A stretch of DNA of 64,000 nt from Pyxidicoccus sp. MSG2 (GTDB lineage Bacteria; Myxococcota; Myxococcia; Myxococcales; Myxococcaceae), in the NCBI RefSeq assembly GCF_026626705.1, contig NZ_JAPNKC010000001.1:1550001-1614000 (forward strand), given 5' to 3'. Below are positions 34,131-41,285 of the stretch, piece by piece. Position numbers and translations under genes: made by a program. Numbering within the stretch: position 1 is the first letter of the stretch; each line of letters begins with the position of its first letter. Below the pieces are notes generated by a model. It saw only the letters and a program-made list of their open reading frames with translations. It had not been told where the DNA came from and made no database searches.

Positions 34131-34167
34131 AAATAAATGGGTGAGCTGTGCGGCTACACATTTATTT
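34131..34167. repeat. AT-rich inverted repeat upstream of the DUF1521 gene
   Basis: AAATAAATG (34131-34139) and CATTTATTT (34159-34167), 9 bp perfect, separated by 19 bases. They lie 27 to 63 bases upstream of the ATG at 34104 in a patch much less GC-rich than its surroundings. It could be an operator or an mRNA leader hairpin. The rest of the 302-base gap to 34407 holds only the copy-3 promoter and leader. Confidence 0.6.
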
Positions 34168-34318
34168 TCGAAGTTCGCGTCCCAGAGTTTCGCCTATCAG
34201 GCGACCTTTCCAAAGAAGGCCGATCCAGCCCGCATCCTTAGAAGGCTGGAAGAGAAGCGAATAAGGAGGAAGGGACGCCCCCCTTGCCAGAGGGGGAAAA
34301 AGAATCAGAAAATCCCGA

Positions 34319-34348
34319 GGAAACTTCCGACCCCCTCCGCCCCATAAT
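34319..34348 (+). promoter_or_regulatory. Sigma28-like promoter of needle copy 3
   Basis: GGAAAC at 34319-34324 and CATAAT at 34343-34348, with the same spacing and leader as copies 1 and 2. Confidence 0.5.
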
Positions 34349-34406
34349 CCTTTTGTAAGCAGCGCCGCCGCAAACCACCCGCTTCCCACTCTCTCTGGAG
34401 AACGCC

Positions 34407-34634
34407 ATGACCACCGCCACCACCGCCGCCGCGTCCCTCACGAAGGCCCTCGGGAACAGCCAGGGCCTGAGCGCTCTGGAGGAGAAGTCCCTCTCCGGTC
34501 TGACCGGTCCGGACCGTGACCGCGCCGAGGCCCAGCTGATGCTCCAGAAGCAGCAGGAGGCCACCGCGTTCGCCTCCAACATCATCAAGAAGCTCAACGA
34601 GATCGCGATGTCCGTCATCGGCAACATCAAGTAA
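34407..34634 (+). CDS. Needle-like T3SS filament subunit, copy 3
   Basis: 75 aa, identical to copies 1 and 2; by eye its codons match copy 1 throughout. It lies between the DUF1521 gene (minus) and the accessory operon that ends at 34920 (minus), so it is transcribed alone. The three separate transcription units of one identical small protein resemble the multi-copy flagellin genes of some flagellar systems, which are also under sigma28 control. See copy 1 for the fold argument. Confidence 0.62.
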   Translation: MTTATTAAASLTKALGNSQGLSALEEKSLSGLTGPDRDRAEAQLMLQKQQEATAFASNIIKKLNEIAMSVIGNIK

Positions 34635-34660
34635 TCAGGTTGCCTGACGTCGCTGTCTTG

Positions 34661-34699
34661 GAGCCGGCCTCCCTCTCGGGATGCCGGCTCTTCGCTTTT
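34661..34699 (+). terminator. Rho-independent terminator of needle copy 3
   Basis: The same GAGCCGGC/GCCGGCTC hairpin with trailing TTTT as the other copies. Confidence 0.85.
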
Positions 34700-34826
34700 G
34701 CGGGCCTGGCTTCCCCAATGTCCCCGCGGACTTACGGGCGCCAGGGCCCTACGGGCTCCAGCGGGCTCCACGAGCCTTCAGCGGGCCCTCAGCCGGGCCT
34801 TCCGGCCCTCCATGCCGCGGAGCGCC

Positions 34827-34874
34827 AAAAAGACCACCGCCCGGATCAACCCTCTTGCGAGGGGACCCGGGCGG
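34827..34874 (-). terminator. Minus-strand terminator after the accessory operon
   Basis: CCGCCCGG (34837-34844) pairs with CCGGGCGG (34867-34874), with an inner CCCTC/GAGGG pairing. The minus strand then runs into a short T-run (A-run 34827-34831 on the plus strand). It lies 46 bases downstream of the stop at 34920. Confidence 0.7.
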
Positions 34875-34919
34875 CGGGGGAAAGCGAACCGATGGGGTGG
34901 ATGCCCGAAGGCGTCCGAC

Positions 34920-35297
34920 TCAGCCCCACATGTCCCTGAGCAGCTCCTTGCGGCGGCTCATCAGCTTGTTGAAGAAGTTGTCGTCCCGCATCTTGTTGAA
35001 GACGGCGTTCGTCTCGTGCTTGGACGTGGTCTCCTCCGCCTTCTTCTTGATCTCCTCGGTGGAGGCATTCGGGTTCTCCCGAACGAAGGCCTCCATGTCC
35101 GTCTTGACCTTCTCCTTGACGGAGTCGATGCGGCCGTCGCCCAGGTACTTCAGGCTGCCCTTGACCTCGGAGTCGGTCATCCGGCCCACGGCGGAGTCCA
35201 GCACGCTCTGCCAGGCGTTGGTCTGCTCGGCGGTGGTGGTCTTCTGGGTGTTGCCGCCAGCGGCCGGGCGCGGCGTGTTCGCAATGGTGTTGCCCAT
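34920..35297 (-). CDS. Small protein of unknown function, T3SS accessory
   Basis: 125 aa. Not recognised. A Thr/Asn/Gln-rich, disordered N-terminus of about 25 residues (like the secretion signals of T3SS substrates) leads to a charged helical body (VKEKVKTDMEAFVRENPNAS) and a basic end (LMSRRKELLRDMWG). It has no signal peptide or membrane segment. It has its own sigma28-type promoter at 35333-35359 and ends in a terminator, so it can be expressed separately. It may be a substrate, tip-like protein or chaperone. Confidence 0.6.
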   Translation of the reverse strand: MGNTIANTPRPAAGGNTQKTTTAEQTNAWQSVLDSAVGRMTDSEVKGSLKYLGDGRIDSVKEKVKTDMEAFVRENPNASTEEIKKKAEETTSKHETNAVFNKMRDDNFFNKLMSRRKELLRDMWG

Positions 35298-35332
35298 GGG
35301 GGAAGCTCCTTGGGAAATCAGTCTCAGAGGAG

Positions 35333-35359
35333 TTATCGGCGGAGGGGCGCGGAAGTTGC
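35333..35359 (-). promoter_or_regulatory. Sigma28-type promoter
   Basis: Minus strand: an exact GCCGATAA (-10, 35333-35340) with a 15-base spacer and GCAA at the -35 position (35356-35359; consensus TAAA). The spacer carries CTTCCG and CCCCTCC, matching the needle promoters. It is 36 to 62 bases upstream of the start at 35297. Confidence 0.65.
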
Positions 35360-35388
35360 GTTCCCGCGCCCCGTCTTCCGATCCGGGG

Positions 35389-35970
35389 CTAACCCTTGAG
35401 CTTGCCCAGGCTGGGGTTCTTCATCCAGGCCTTGAAGGACTCCAGCTCCTTCTGCTCGGCCTTGACGTCCGGCGGCCCGGCGGGAGCCGGGGGCGCCTCG
35501 CCGGTGAGCGACGCGTGCTTCTTGCCGCCCGACTCGAATGCATCCTTCGCGCCAGCCGCCGCGGGAGCCTTGCCAGCCGGGGCCTTCCCGGCGGGAGCGG
35601 CCGCCGCGGTCGCCGCGGGAGCCGTGTCGGCCGCGAAGCCGCGGGCGTTCAGGTACGCCTGCATCCACTCGACGGACTCCACCAGCACCGTCGGCATGTT
35701 GGCGAGCGCCGGGTTCTTCTCCGCCTCACCCAGGTGACGGGAGAACGCGTCCTTCACGTCCTGGTAGAGCTGGAAGCTCAGCGACGCGCCCGGCTTGGTG
35801 TTGGTGATCAGCGCCGCCATCTTCCGCATCACCTGCTGGAGCGTGCCGGTCGCCGTCTTCGCCTGCTTCTCCAGCTCGGGGATGATGCGCTCGCGCTTGG
35901 CGACCAGCTCGGCCGGAGCCTCCGGCGGCATCTCTGCGGGAACGCGCGGATCAGGGTTGGGATTCGACAT
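35389..35970 (-). CDS. Protein of unknown function, T3SS accessory
   Basis: 193 aa from MSNPNPDPR (ATG at 35970; an upstream in-frame ATG lies five codons earlier). A Pro/Glu-rich disordered head is followed by a helical domain at about 20-110 (IIPELEKQAKTATGTLQQVM, LYQDVKDAFSRHLGEAE). A Pro/Ala/Lys linker with repeated AGKAPA follows, then a charged end (KELESFKAWMKNPSLGKLKG). No family recognised and no signal peptide. It is separated by 96 bases from the TPR gene upstream and by 91 from the next gene. Confidence 0.6.
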   Translation of the reverse strand: MSNPNPDPRVPAEMPPEAPAELVAKRERIIPELEKQAKTATGTLQQVMRKMAALITNTKPGASLSFQLYQDVKDAFSRHLGEAEKNPALANMPTVLVESVEWMQAYLNARGFAADTAPAATAAAAPAGKAPAGKAPAAAGAKDAFESGGKKHASLTGEAPPAPAGPPDVKAEQKELESFKAWMKNPSLGKLKG

Positions 35971-36066
35971 GTCAACAACCTCCATGACGACGAAAGTGGA
36001 ACTGCGGGCAGCCTAGCAGACTCCCCGTTTTTCGTTTCATTCCGGAAGTGACGGGTGACGTATCCG

Positions 36067-36543
36067 TCACCTGCGTCCGAGCGCCGTGAGCATGGCCCCG
36101 GCCTTGCGCACGACGGGGTCATCCTCGGGCGTCATGGCCGCGGCCCGGCGCAGATCCTCCACCGCCTGCGGCTTCTGGCCGAGCGCGAGCTTCACCTCGG
36201 CGCGGCCGACGTAGACGGAGGGGTCCTGCGGAGACAGCTTGGCGGCCACGTCGAAGGCGGCGAGCGCGCCCTGCCCGTTTCCGGCGGCCATCTCCACCAC
36301 GCCCAGCGCCTTGGCGAAGTACCCGTCCGTGGGGTTCACCGCGTACAGCCCCTGGAAGAGGGTGCGCGCCTCGCTGATGCGGCCCTGGTAGAAGAAGAAG
36401 TAGGCCGTCTTCGCAATCGCGTACAGCTCGTCATCCGAGTAGCCGCGCACGTCCTTCAGCGTGGCCTTGCCTTCCGCCCAGCGCTGCAACGTGGTCGCGA
36501 GCTTCGCCTCGTCCTGAGGGTCTTCCGGGTCCAACACGGCCAT
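36067..36543 (-). CDS. LcrH/SycD-like TPR chaperone
   Basis: 158 aa from the ATG at 36543. It has the LcrH plan: a short head, then DDELYAIAKTAYFFFYQGR and RTLFQGLYAVNPTDGYF, and two further TPR units to about 140. It follows the gene above after four bases and so is translationally linked to it. Together with the chaperones at 30548 and 32459 and the TPR gene at 50854, the locus encodes at least four candidate TPR chaperones. The substrate is probably one of the neighbouring small proteins. Confidence 0.7.
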   Translation of the reverse strand: MAVLDPEDPQDEAKLATTLQRWAEGKATLKDVRGYSDDELYAIAKTAYFFFYQGRISEARTLFQGLYAVNPTDGYFAKALGVVEMAAGNGQGALAAFDVAAKLSPQDPSVYVGRAEVKLALGQKPQAVEDLRRAAAMTPEDDPVVRKAGAMLTALGRR

Positions 36544-36547
36544 GGCG

Positions 36548-37027
36548 CTAGATGCCCTCGTCCTTCTGCGCCGCCCACATCTGGCGGATGATTTCCTTCG
36601 TCTCCTCGTTGACCTGATCAACCAGCGTCAACATGGCGGACTCGCGCGAGAGCAGCGCCTTGAGGCGCTCCAGCCGCTCCGGAGGAGCATTCACCTTGGA
36701 CAGGCCGCGCTCGAGCATGCGGCGCTGATCCTCGTCCCCGCGGCCGGCGACGCTGGCCAGGTGGGGCCTGTCGCTGAAGCCCTCGAGGTCCGCGTCGTGC
36801 CCGCCGGGGTGCGGGGGCAGCGGCAGGCGCAGCTCTTCCGACGAGTGCGCCGGACCGATGAAGTCCAGCAGCGCCGACGAGGCGAGCGCCGGGTTCTTGG
36901 GGTTGCCCGTCTTGCGGAGCTTCTTGCGGTCGACCTGGGACGGGTCGACGAGCCGCTCACGGACGCTTCGGGGTCCCCCCCAGGGCCATACGGGAGTCTT
37001 GGGGGGCTGATTGTTGATTCTGGCCAT
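36548..37027 (-). CDS. Protein of unknown function, T3SS accessory
   Basis: 159 aa from MARINNQ (ATG at 37027). Not recognised. A Pro-rich N-terminus (QPPKTPVWPWGGPRS) is followed by a helical C-terminal half (LLSRESAMLTLVDQVNEETK, EIIRQMWAAQKDEG). There is no signal peptide. It lies between the free SctU C-terminal domain and a chaperone, all on one strand with short gaps, so they are likely one operon. Export-control or substrate roles are both possible. Confidence 0.6.
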   Translation of the reverse strand: MARINNQPPKTPVWPWGGPRSVRERLVDPSQVDRKKLRKTGNPKNPALASSALLDFIGPAHSSEELRLPLPPHPGGHDADLEGFSDRPHLASVAGRGDEDQRRMLERGLSKVNAPPERLERLKALLSRESAMLTLVDQVNEETKEIIRQMWAAQKDEGI

Positions 37028-37074
37028 CGTGATACCGAACCTCACTCCATGTAGGTGGGGGCCGTCCAGCCCCC

Positions 37075-37362
37075 CTAGCGCTTACTGTTGGCGGCTGCCT
37101 GCTCGCGCTGCAGCTCGTAGATGAAGTTGAGGACCTCGGCGACCGCGTCGTACAGCTCCTCTGGAACCTCCTGCCCCACCTCGACGCGGTACAGCGCGTT
37201 GGCCAGGTTGACGTTCCGCATGAAGGGGATGCCGTGCTCCTTCGCAATCGCGCGGATCTTCTCCGCCTTGAGCCGCATGCCCTTGGCCACCACGCGCGGC
37301 GCGCCGTCCTTCTCCTTGTCGTACTTCAGCGCGATGGCGATTTCCGCCTCGTCGTCACTCAT
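37075..37362 (-). CDS. Free-standing SctU/FlhB C-terminal domain
   Basis: 95 aa. It aligns with the C-terminal cytoplasmic domain of SctU (IALKYDKEKDGAPRVVAKG, KIRAIAKEHGIPFMRNVNLA, VPEELYDAVAEVLNFIYEL) from just after the NPTH autocleavage point. It starts after a short MSDDEAE head, so it has neither the transmembrane part nor the cleavage motif. It matches the next gene closely over its length and is therefore a partial duplicate. Such free domains (FlhX/FlhB2-like) occur in some flagellar systems and can modulate substrate switching. It lies 43 bases downstream of sctU. Confidence 0.85.
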   Translation of the reverse strand: MSDDEAEIAIALKYDKEKDGAPRVVAKGMRLKAEKIRAIAKEHGIPFMRNVNLANALYRVEVGQEVPEELYDAVAEVLNFIYELQREQAAANSKR

Positions 37363-37405
37363 GGGCCGCTCCGCTGTCCACGCATGATAGCCGCTCCCCG
37401 CCCCG

Positions 37406-38494
37406 TCAGGCGCGGGCCCCCGGAGTCGCCGGCGCCGCCGAGCCCTGCTTCAGCCCGTAGACGAAGTTGAGGACCTCGGCGACCGCGTCGAAGAGCTCCT
37501 CGGGAATCTCGTTGCCCACCTCCACGCGCAGCAGGGCATGGGCCAGGGGCACGTTGCGCAGGGTGGGCACGTCCGTCTCGCGGGCAATGGCCTTGATGCG
37601 CTCGGCCTTGTGGTCGATGCCACGGGCCAGCACGCGGGGCGCGCCGTCCTTCTCGCGGTCGTACTTCAGCGCCACGGCCACGTGGTCCGGGTTGGTGACG
37701 ATGACGTCCGCCTCGCGCACGGCCTCCATCTGCGCACCCTCCATGATTTCGTGGTGGAGTTCCTTGCGCTTGGCCTTGTGGTGGGGGTCGCCCTCGCTCT
37801 CCTTGTACTCCTTCTTGACGTCCTCCTTCGTCATCATCATGTCCTTCATGAAGGACTTGCGCTGCCACCACACGTCGAAGATGGCGAAGAGGACGAAGAG
37901 GAGCGCGACGCGGGCGGCCACGCGCGTCACCAGCTCCCCCATGATGATCATGATGCCGCGCGTGTCCTGGCGCACCGTCTCCACGACCAGGGGCATCGCG
38001 TCGCGCACCACGCCGTAGACGACGTAGGCGGTGACGGAGATCTTGATGAGGTTCTTCAAGAGGTCGACGAGCGCCTTCTTGGAGAACATGTTCTTGAAGC
38101 CGGAGAGCGGGTTGAGCTTGTCCAGCTTGGGCATCAGCGGGTCCATCGTGAAGAGCGACCCGACCTGGACGTACTCCAGGAGGCCGCCCATCAGCGCGCC
38201 GCCGGCCAGCACCGGCAGCGACACCAGCAACATGGTCTTCAGGGCGATGTAGAGCGCCTGTCCGGTGACGACGTCCAGGTGCTCCGGGTGCGCCACGTGG
38301 TCGAAGGTGAACTGGAACAGCGTGGAGATTTCGTGCTCCAGCGAGTCCCAGGTGCCCTTCACGGCGCCCATGCCCACCAGCAGCACGCCCATGCCGCTCA
38401 GGTCCTTGCTCTTCCAGACCTGGCCCTTCTTGCGAGAGTCATCCAGTTTCTTCTGGGATGGCTCTTCTGTTTTTTCTCCGCTCTCGTCCGACAT
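37406..38494 (-). CDS. sctU: Type III secretion switch protein SctU (FlhB/YscU family)
   Basis: 362 aa. It starts with the family head (EKTEEPSQKKLDDSRKKGQV) and has four transmembrane segments between about 35 and 215. The cytoplasmic autocleavage domain carries Asn268-Pro269-Asp270-His271 (VTNPDHVAVALKYD). The usual motif is NPTH; the Asn and Pro required for cleavage are present. After autocleavage the protein switches substrate specificity. It is followed by a duplicate of its own C-terminal domain and preceded by sctT (25-base gap). Confidence 0.94.
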   Translation of the reverse strand: MSDESGEKTEEPSQKKLDDSRKKGQVWKSKDLSGMGVLLVGMGAVKGTWDSLEHEISTLFQFTFDHVAHPEHLDVVTGQALYIALKTMLLVSLPVLAGGALMGGLLEYVQVGSLFTMDPLMPKLDKLNPLSGFKNMFSKKALVDLLKNLIKISVTAYVVYGVVRDAMPLVVETVRQDTRGIMIIMGELVTRVAARVALLFVLFAIFDVWWQRKSFMKDMMMTKEDVKKEYKESEGDPHHKAKRKELHHEIMEGAQMEAVREADVIVTNPDHVAVALKYDREKDGAPRVLARGIDHKAERIKAIARETDVPTLRNVPLAHALLRVEVGNEIPEELFDAVAEVLNFVYGLKQGSAAPATPGARA

Positions 38495-38519
38495 GGCATG
38501 CGTCCGGGGGAAAGGAAGG

Positions 38520-39338
38520 TCAGGTCAGGAGCCGCAGGACGTTGTGGACCATCACCAGCATCCCCTTCATCTCGTCCTGCATGCGCGCCAGCAGCGCGCT
38601 GATGACGAGAAAGGCGAGCAGCACGCTCACCAGCGGCTTGATGGCCATGGAGACGAAGAACACCTGGATCTGGGGGGCCACGCGGTTGATGGCGCCCAGC
38701 GCCACGTCCGTGAGGAGGGTGGCCAGCATGGCGGGTGCGGCCAGCGCCAGACTCACCCGCAGCATGTCCGCGAAGACGCGGATGAGCAGGTCGAAGTACG
38801 GCCACGGCCCCTGGCTGAAGCGGGGGAATGCGTCCAGCGGAACGAAGACGAGGCTGTCGGCCAGGGCCTGGATGACGAGGTGGTGCCCGTCCAGCGTGAG
38901 GAACAGCACCACCGCGAGCTGCACCTTGAGGTTGGAGAAGAGGGAGACCTGTTGCCCCAGTTGTGGCACGAAGAGCTGGGCGTTGTTGCTGCCCGCCATG
39001 GTGTCCACCAGCGTGCCGGCCACGCGCGCCGCCTCGAAGACGGAGCTGATGATGAAGGCCAGCGAGAAGCCGATGAAGACCTCCTTGGCCATCAGCGCGA
39101 TGTACGGCAGCGCGCTCAGCGGAATCGTCTTCACGGAGCCTTCGATGACCGGGAAGAGCACGATGGACAGCGTCAGGCCGACGCCCATCTTCATCTCGGT
39201 GGGCACGACCTCGCCGCCGAGGAACGGGCTGAAGATGAGCACCGGCATCAGCCGGCACATCAGCAGCGCCACCGTGAAGATGACGGCGGAGAGGTTGGCC
39301 TTCGCGGCCAGATCCGTGACGAGGTCCGCGGCGTTCAT
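38520..39338 (-). CDS. sctT: Type III secretion export protein SctT (FliR/YscT family)
   Basis: 272 aa from MNAADLVTDL (ATG at 39338, overlapping the sctS stop by four bases). Six or so transmembrane helices with the family motifs (PFLGGEVVPTEMKMGVGLT, MAKEVFIGFSLAFIIS, DGHHLVIQALADSL). It forms the export gate with SctR and SctS. Length is normal for the family. It belongs to the flagellar-order block fliP-fliQ-fliR-flhB. Confidence 0.93.
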   Translation of the reverse strand: MNAADLVTDLAAKANLSAVIFTVALLMCRLMPVLIFSPFLGGEVVPTEMKMGVGLTLSIVLFPVIEGSVKTIPLSALPYIALMAKEVFIGFSLAFIISSVFEAARVAGTLVDTMAGSNNAQLFVPQLGQQVSLFSNLKVQLAVVLFLTLDGHHLVIQALADSLVFVPLDAFPRFSQGPWPYFDLLIRVFADMLRVSLALAAPAMLATLLTDVALGAINRVAPQIQVFFVSMAIKPLVSVLLAFLVISALLARMQDEMKGMLVMVHNVLRLLT

Positions 39339-39598
39339 CGAATGAGCGCGGGGAACCTGTCGAAGACGTGGAAGGTGAAGCGCAGCAGTTGGCTGCCAAT
39401 CCACGGCCCTGTCAGGGCCAGCACGCCGAAGACGATGACGACCTTGGGCGCGAAGGTGAGCGTCTGCTCCTGGATCTGCGTGGTGGCCTGGAACACGGAG
39501 ATGAGCAAACCCACCAGGAGGCTCGTGAGGACCGGCGGCGCCGACACGACGAGCACCAGGAACAGCGCCTCCTGGGTGATGAACGTGAGCTGATTCAT
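39335..39598 (-). CDS. sctS: Type III secretion export protein SctS (FliQ/YscS family)
   Basis: 87 aa with two transmembrane helices, the usual size. Motifs LTFITQEALFLVLVVSAPPV and LVGLLISVFQATTQIQEQTL are those of FliQ-type proteins, including the QATTQIQEQTL loop. It overlaps sctT by 4 bases and lies 12 bases after sctR. Confidence 0.95.
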   Translation of the reverse strand: MNQLTFITQEALFLVLVVSAPPVLTSLLVGLLISVFQATTQIQEQTLTFAPKVVIVFGVLALTGPWIGSQLLRFTFHVFDRFPALIR

Positions 39599-39610
39599 GG
39601 GGGCGCCTTC

Positions 39611-40438
39611 CTACAGGTAACCGACGACCAGGCCCTTGGCGATGAGGTACCAGCCGTCCACGAGCACGAAGAGGAGCAGCTTGAACGGCATGGAGATGGT
39701 CGTGGGCGACAGCATGTGCATGCCGAGCGCCAGCAGGATGTTGGCCACCACCATGTCGATGACGATGAATGGGACGAAGAGGAGGAAGCCTATTTGAAAG
39801 GCCTCCTTCAATTCGGACACCACGAACGCCGGGATGATGACCATGAAGTCATCGTTCTGCACGGCGTCGCGGTCCTCGCCCTTGCGCATCTTCTTGGCGA
39901 GGTTGAAGAAGAGCGAGCGGTCCTTGTTGGTGACCTTCTTCATCAGCCACGCGCGCAGCGGCTCCTTGGACTTGCCGGCCGCGCCGAGCATCGTTCCCAC
40001 CGTCTCCGAGGAGAACACGCCGGGCCCCTTGGACCAGATGTCCACGCCCGCCGCCCGGTACATCTCCTGACCCACGGGGGCCATGATGTAGACGGTGAGG
40101 ATGACCGCCAGGCCCGTAATCACCTGGGTGGGCGGAATCTGCTGGGTGCCCAGCGCCGAGCGGACGATGGAGAGCACCACGGAAATCTTCACGAAGCTCG
40201 TCACCATCATCAGCGCGAAGGGCACGAGGCCCATGGCGGCGAGCGCGAGGATGAGGATGAGCGGGCGAGAGGTGAACGAGTCGCTGTTCACCGCCTCGTT
40301 GGCCACGGCGTCAGGGAGGGCGGCGCCACCCTTCTTCGGCACGGCGAGCGCGATGAGGGGATTGAGCGAGACCGCGGCCGCGAACAGCCAGGGCGGGATG
40401 CGCGGAAGGAGGGGGCGGGCAGAGAGCGGGGTGTGCAC
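39611..40438 (-). CDS. sctR: Type III secretion export protein SctR (FliP/YscR family)
   Basis: 275 aa, GTG start 10 bases after the FliO-like stop. It has an N-terminal signal-like hydrophobic segment, then the FliP core: MMVTSFVKISVVLSIVRSAL, GTQQIPPTQVITGLA, and near the end VPFIVIDMVVANILLALGM and LPFKLLLFVL-type helices. FliP-like proteins often keep a cleavable N-terminus in flagellar systems, and here too it is longer than in most SctR proteins. The core export gate assembles from SctR, SctS and SctT. Confidence 0.93.
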   Translation of the reverse strand: MHTPLSARPLLPRIPPWLFAAAVSLNPLIALAVPKKGGAALPDAVANEAVNSDSFTSRPLILILALAAMGLVPFALMMVTSFVKISVVLSIVRSALGTQQIPPTQVITGLAVILTVYIMAPVGQEMYRAAGVDIWSKGPGVFSSETVGTMLGAAGKSKEPLRAWLMKKVTNKDRSLFFNLAKKMRKGEDRDAVQNDDFMVIIPAFVVSELKEAFQIGFLLFVPFIVIDMVVANILLALGMHMLSPTTISMPFKLLLFVLVDGWYLIAKGLVVGYL

Positions 40439-40448
40439 GGGAAGGTCT

Positions 40449-41201
40449 TCAGGCGCCGGGGGGCTGGGAGGGCGAGCCGCCGGAGCGGCGGGAGAGGAGC
40501 TTCTGGAGGAAGGGGCTCAGGGGGACCACGTTCGTCTGCGGGCGCTGCGCACGGATGCGCTCCACCGCTTCCGAATCCAGCTTCGACAGCAACTGCAGAC
40601 CGGCCTCGCCGCCGCCCACCAGGAGATATTCGTCCGCGGCCTTCACCACGAAGAGGCTCCGGCGCTGGTCCAACGGCAGCCGCTCCACCACGGAGACCAG
40701 CGGCTGACGGCCCGCGGCCATCGCCTGCAACCCCATCAACCGGCGCAGGCCCACGTTCAGCGTGAGGTAGATGGACGCCACCACCGCGCCCAGCACCAGC
40801 AACGTCCGGACGAGCGTCCAGCCCAGGCTCTCCGGCTCCTCCGCTGCCCCCATCGTCGCGTCGATGGACGGGTCGACCGTGGGGTCCTCCCACGCGTCGG
40901 CGGGAGCGGGCGCAGCCTTCGCTTCCGGGGTGGCGCCATCCGTCACGGCGGCGGGCGCGGCCTTCGCGGGCTCGGTCGGGGCGGCCGCGGCGGGCACCGG
41001 CTTCGCGGCGGGCGCCGGCGCGGAAGCGGGCTGCGCGGACGGAGCCGTCGCGGGAGGCGGCGCCTTCGCGGACTCCGCGACGGGCGCGTTGCCACCGGGC
41101 GGCACGGGCGCGGACGGAGCCTGCGCCAGGACGGTGGGCGCCGTGAGCACCAGCGCGGCACCGAGCAGCAGGCGCATGAGAGGGGGGCGGAGGACTGCCA
41201 T
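40449..41201 (-). CDS. FliO-like export-gate assembly protein
   Basis: 250 aa. A signal or anchor (residues 9-26), a 100-residue Ala/Pro-rich periplasmic linker, one transmembrane helix at about 129-151, then a small cytoplasmic FliO-type domain (LVSVVERLPLDQRRSLFVVK, EYLLVGGGEAGLQLLSKL). FliO helps FliP to assemble in flagella and is normally absent from non-flagellar T3SS. Its place between the sctQ (fliN) and sctR (fliP) genes is the flagellar order fliN-fliO-fliP. The identification is by domain pattern and position. Confidence 0.82.
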   Translation of the reverse strand: MAVLRPPLMRLLLGAALVLTAPTVLAQAPSAPVPPGGNAPVAESAKAPPPATAPSAQPASAPAPAAKPVPAAAAPTEPAKAAPAAVTDGATPEAKAAPAPADAWEDPTVDPSIDATMGAAEEPESLGWTLVRTLLVLGAVVASIYLTLNVGLRRLMGLQAMAAGRQPLVSVVERLPLDQRRSLFVVKAADEYLLVGGGEAGLQLLSKLDSEAVERIRAQRPQTNVVPLSPFLQKLLSRRSGGSPSQPPGA

Positions 41202-41285
41202 GGTTGGGAGCGAGGCTAGTTCATCGGCCGGAGGACCGCCACGGGCCCCGCCCGACTGCTCGCCTGCTCTCTCCCAGAAGGGGCT

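Larger units (their letters stand above)
34301..34709. repeat. Needle-gene repeat, copy 3
   Basis: Third copy of the promoter-gene-terminator repeat, 3129 bases from copy 1, with a divergent left edge. The coding part reads the same as copy 1, and the terminator has one base change in the loop-side arm. Confidence 0.9.
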
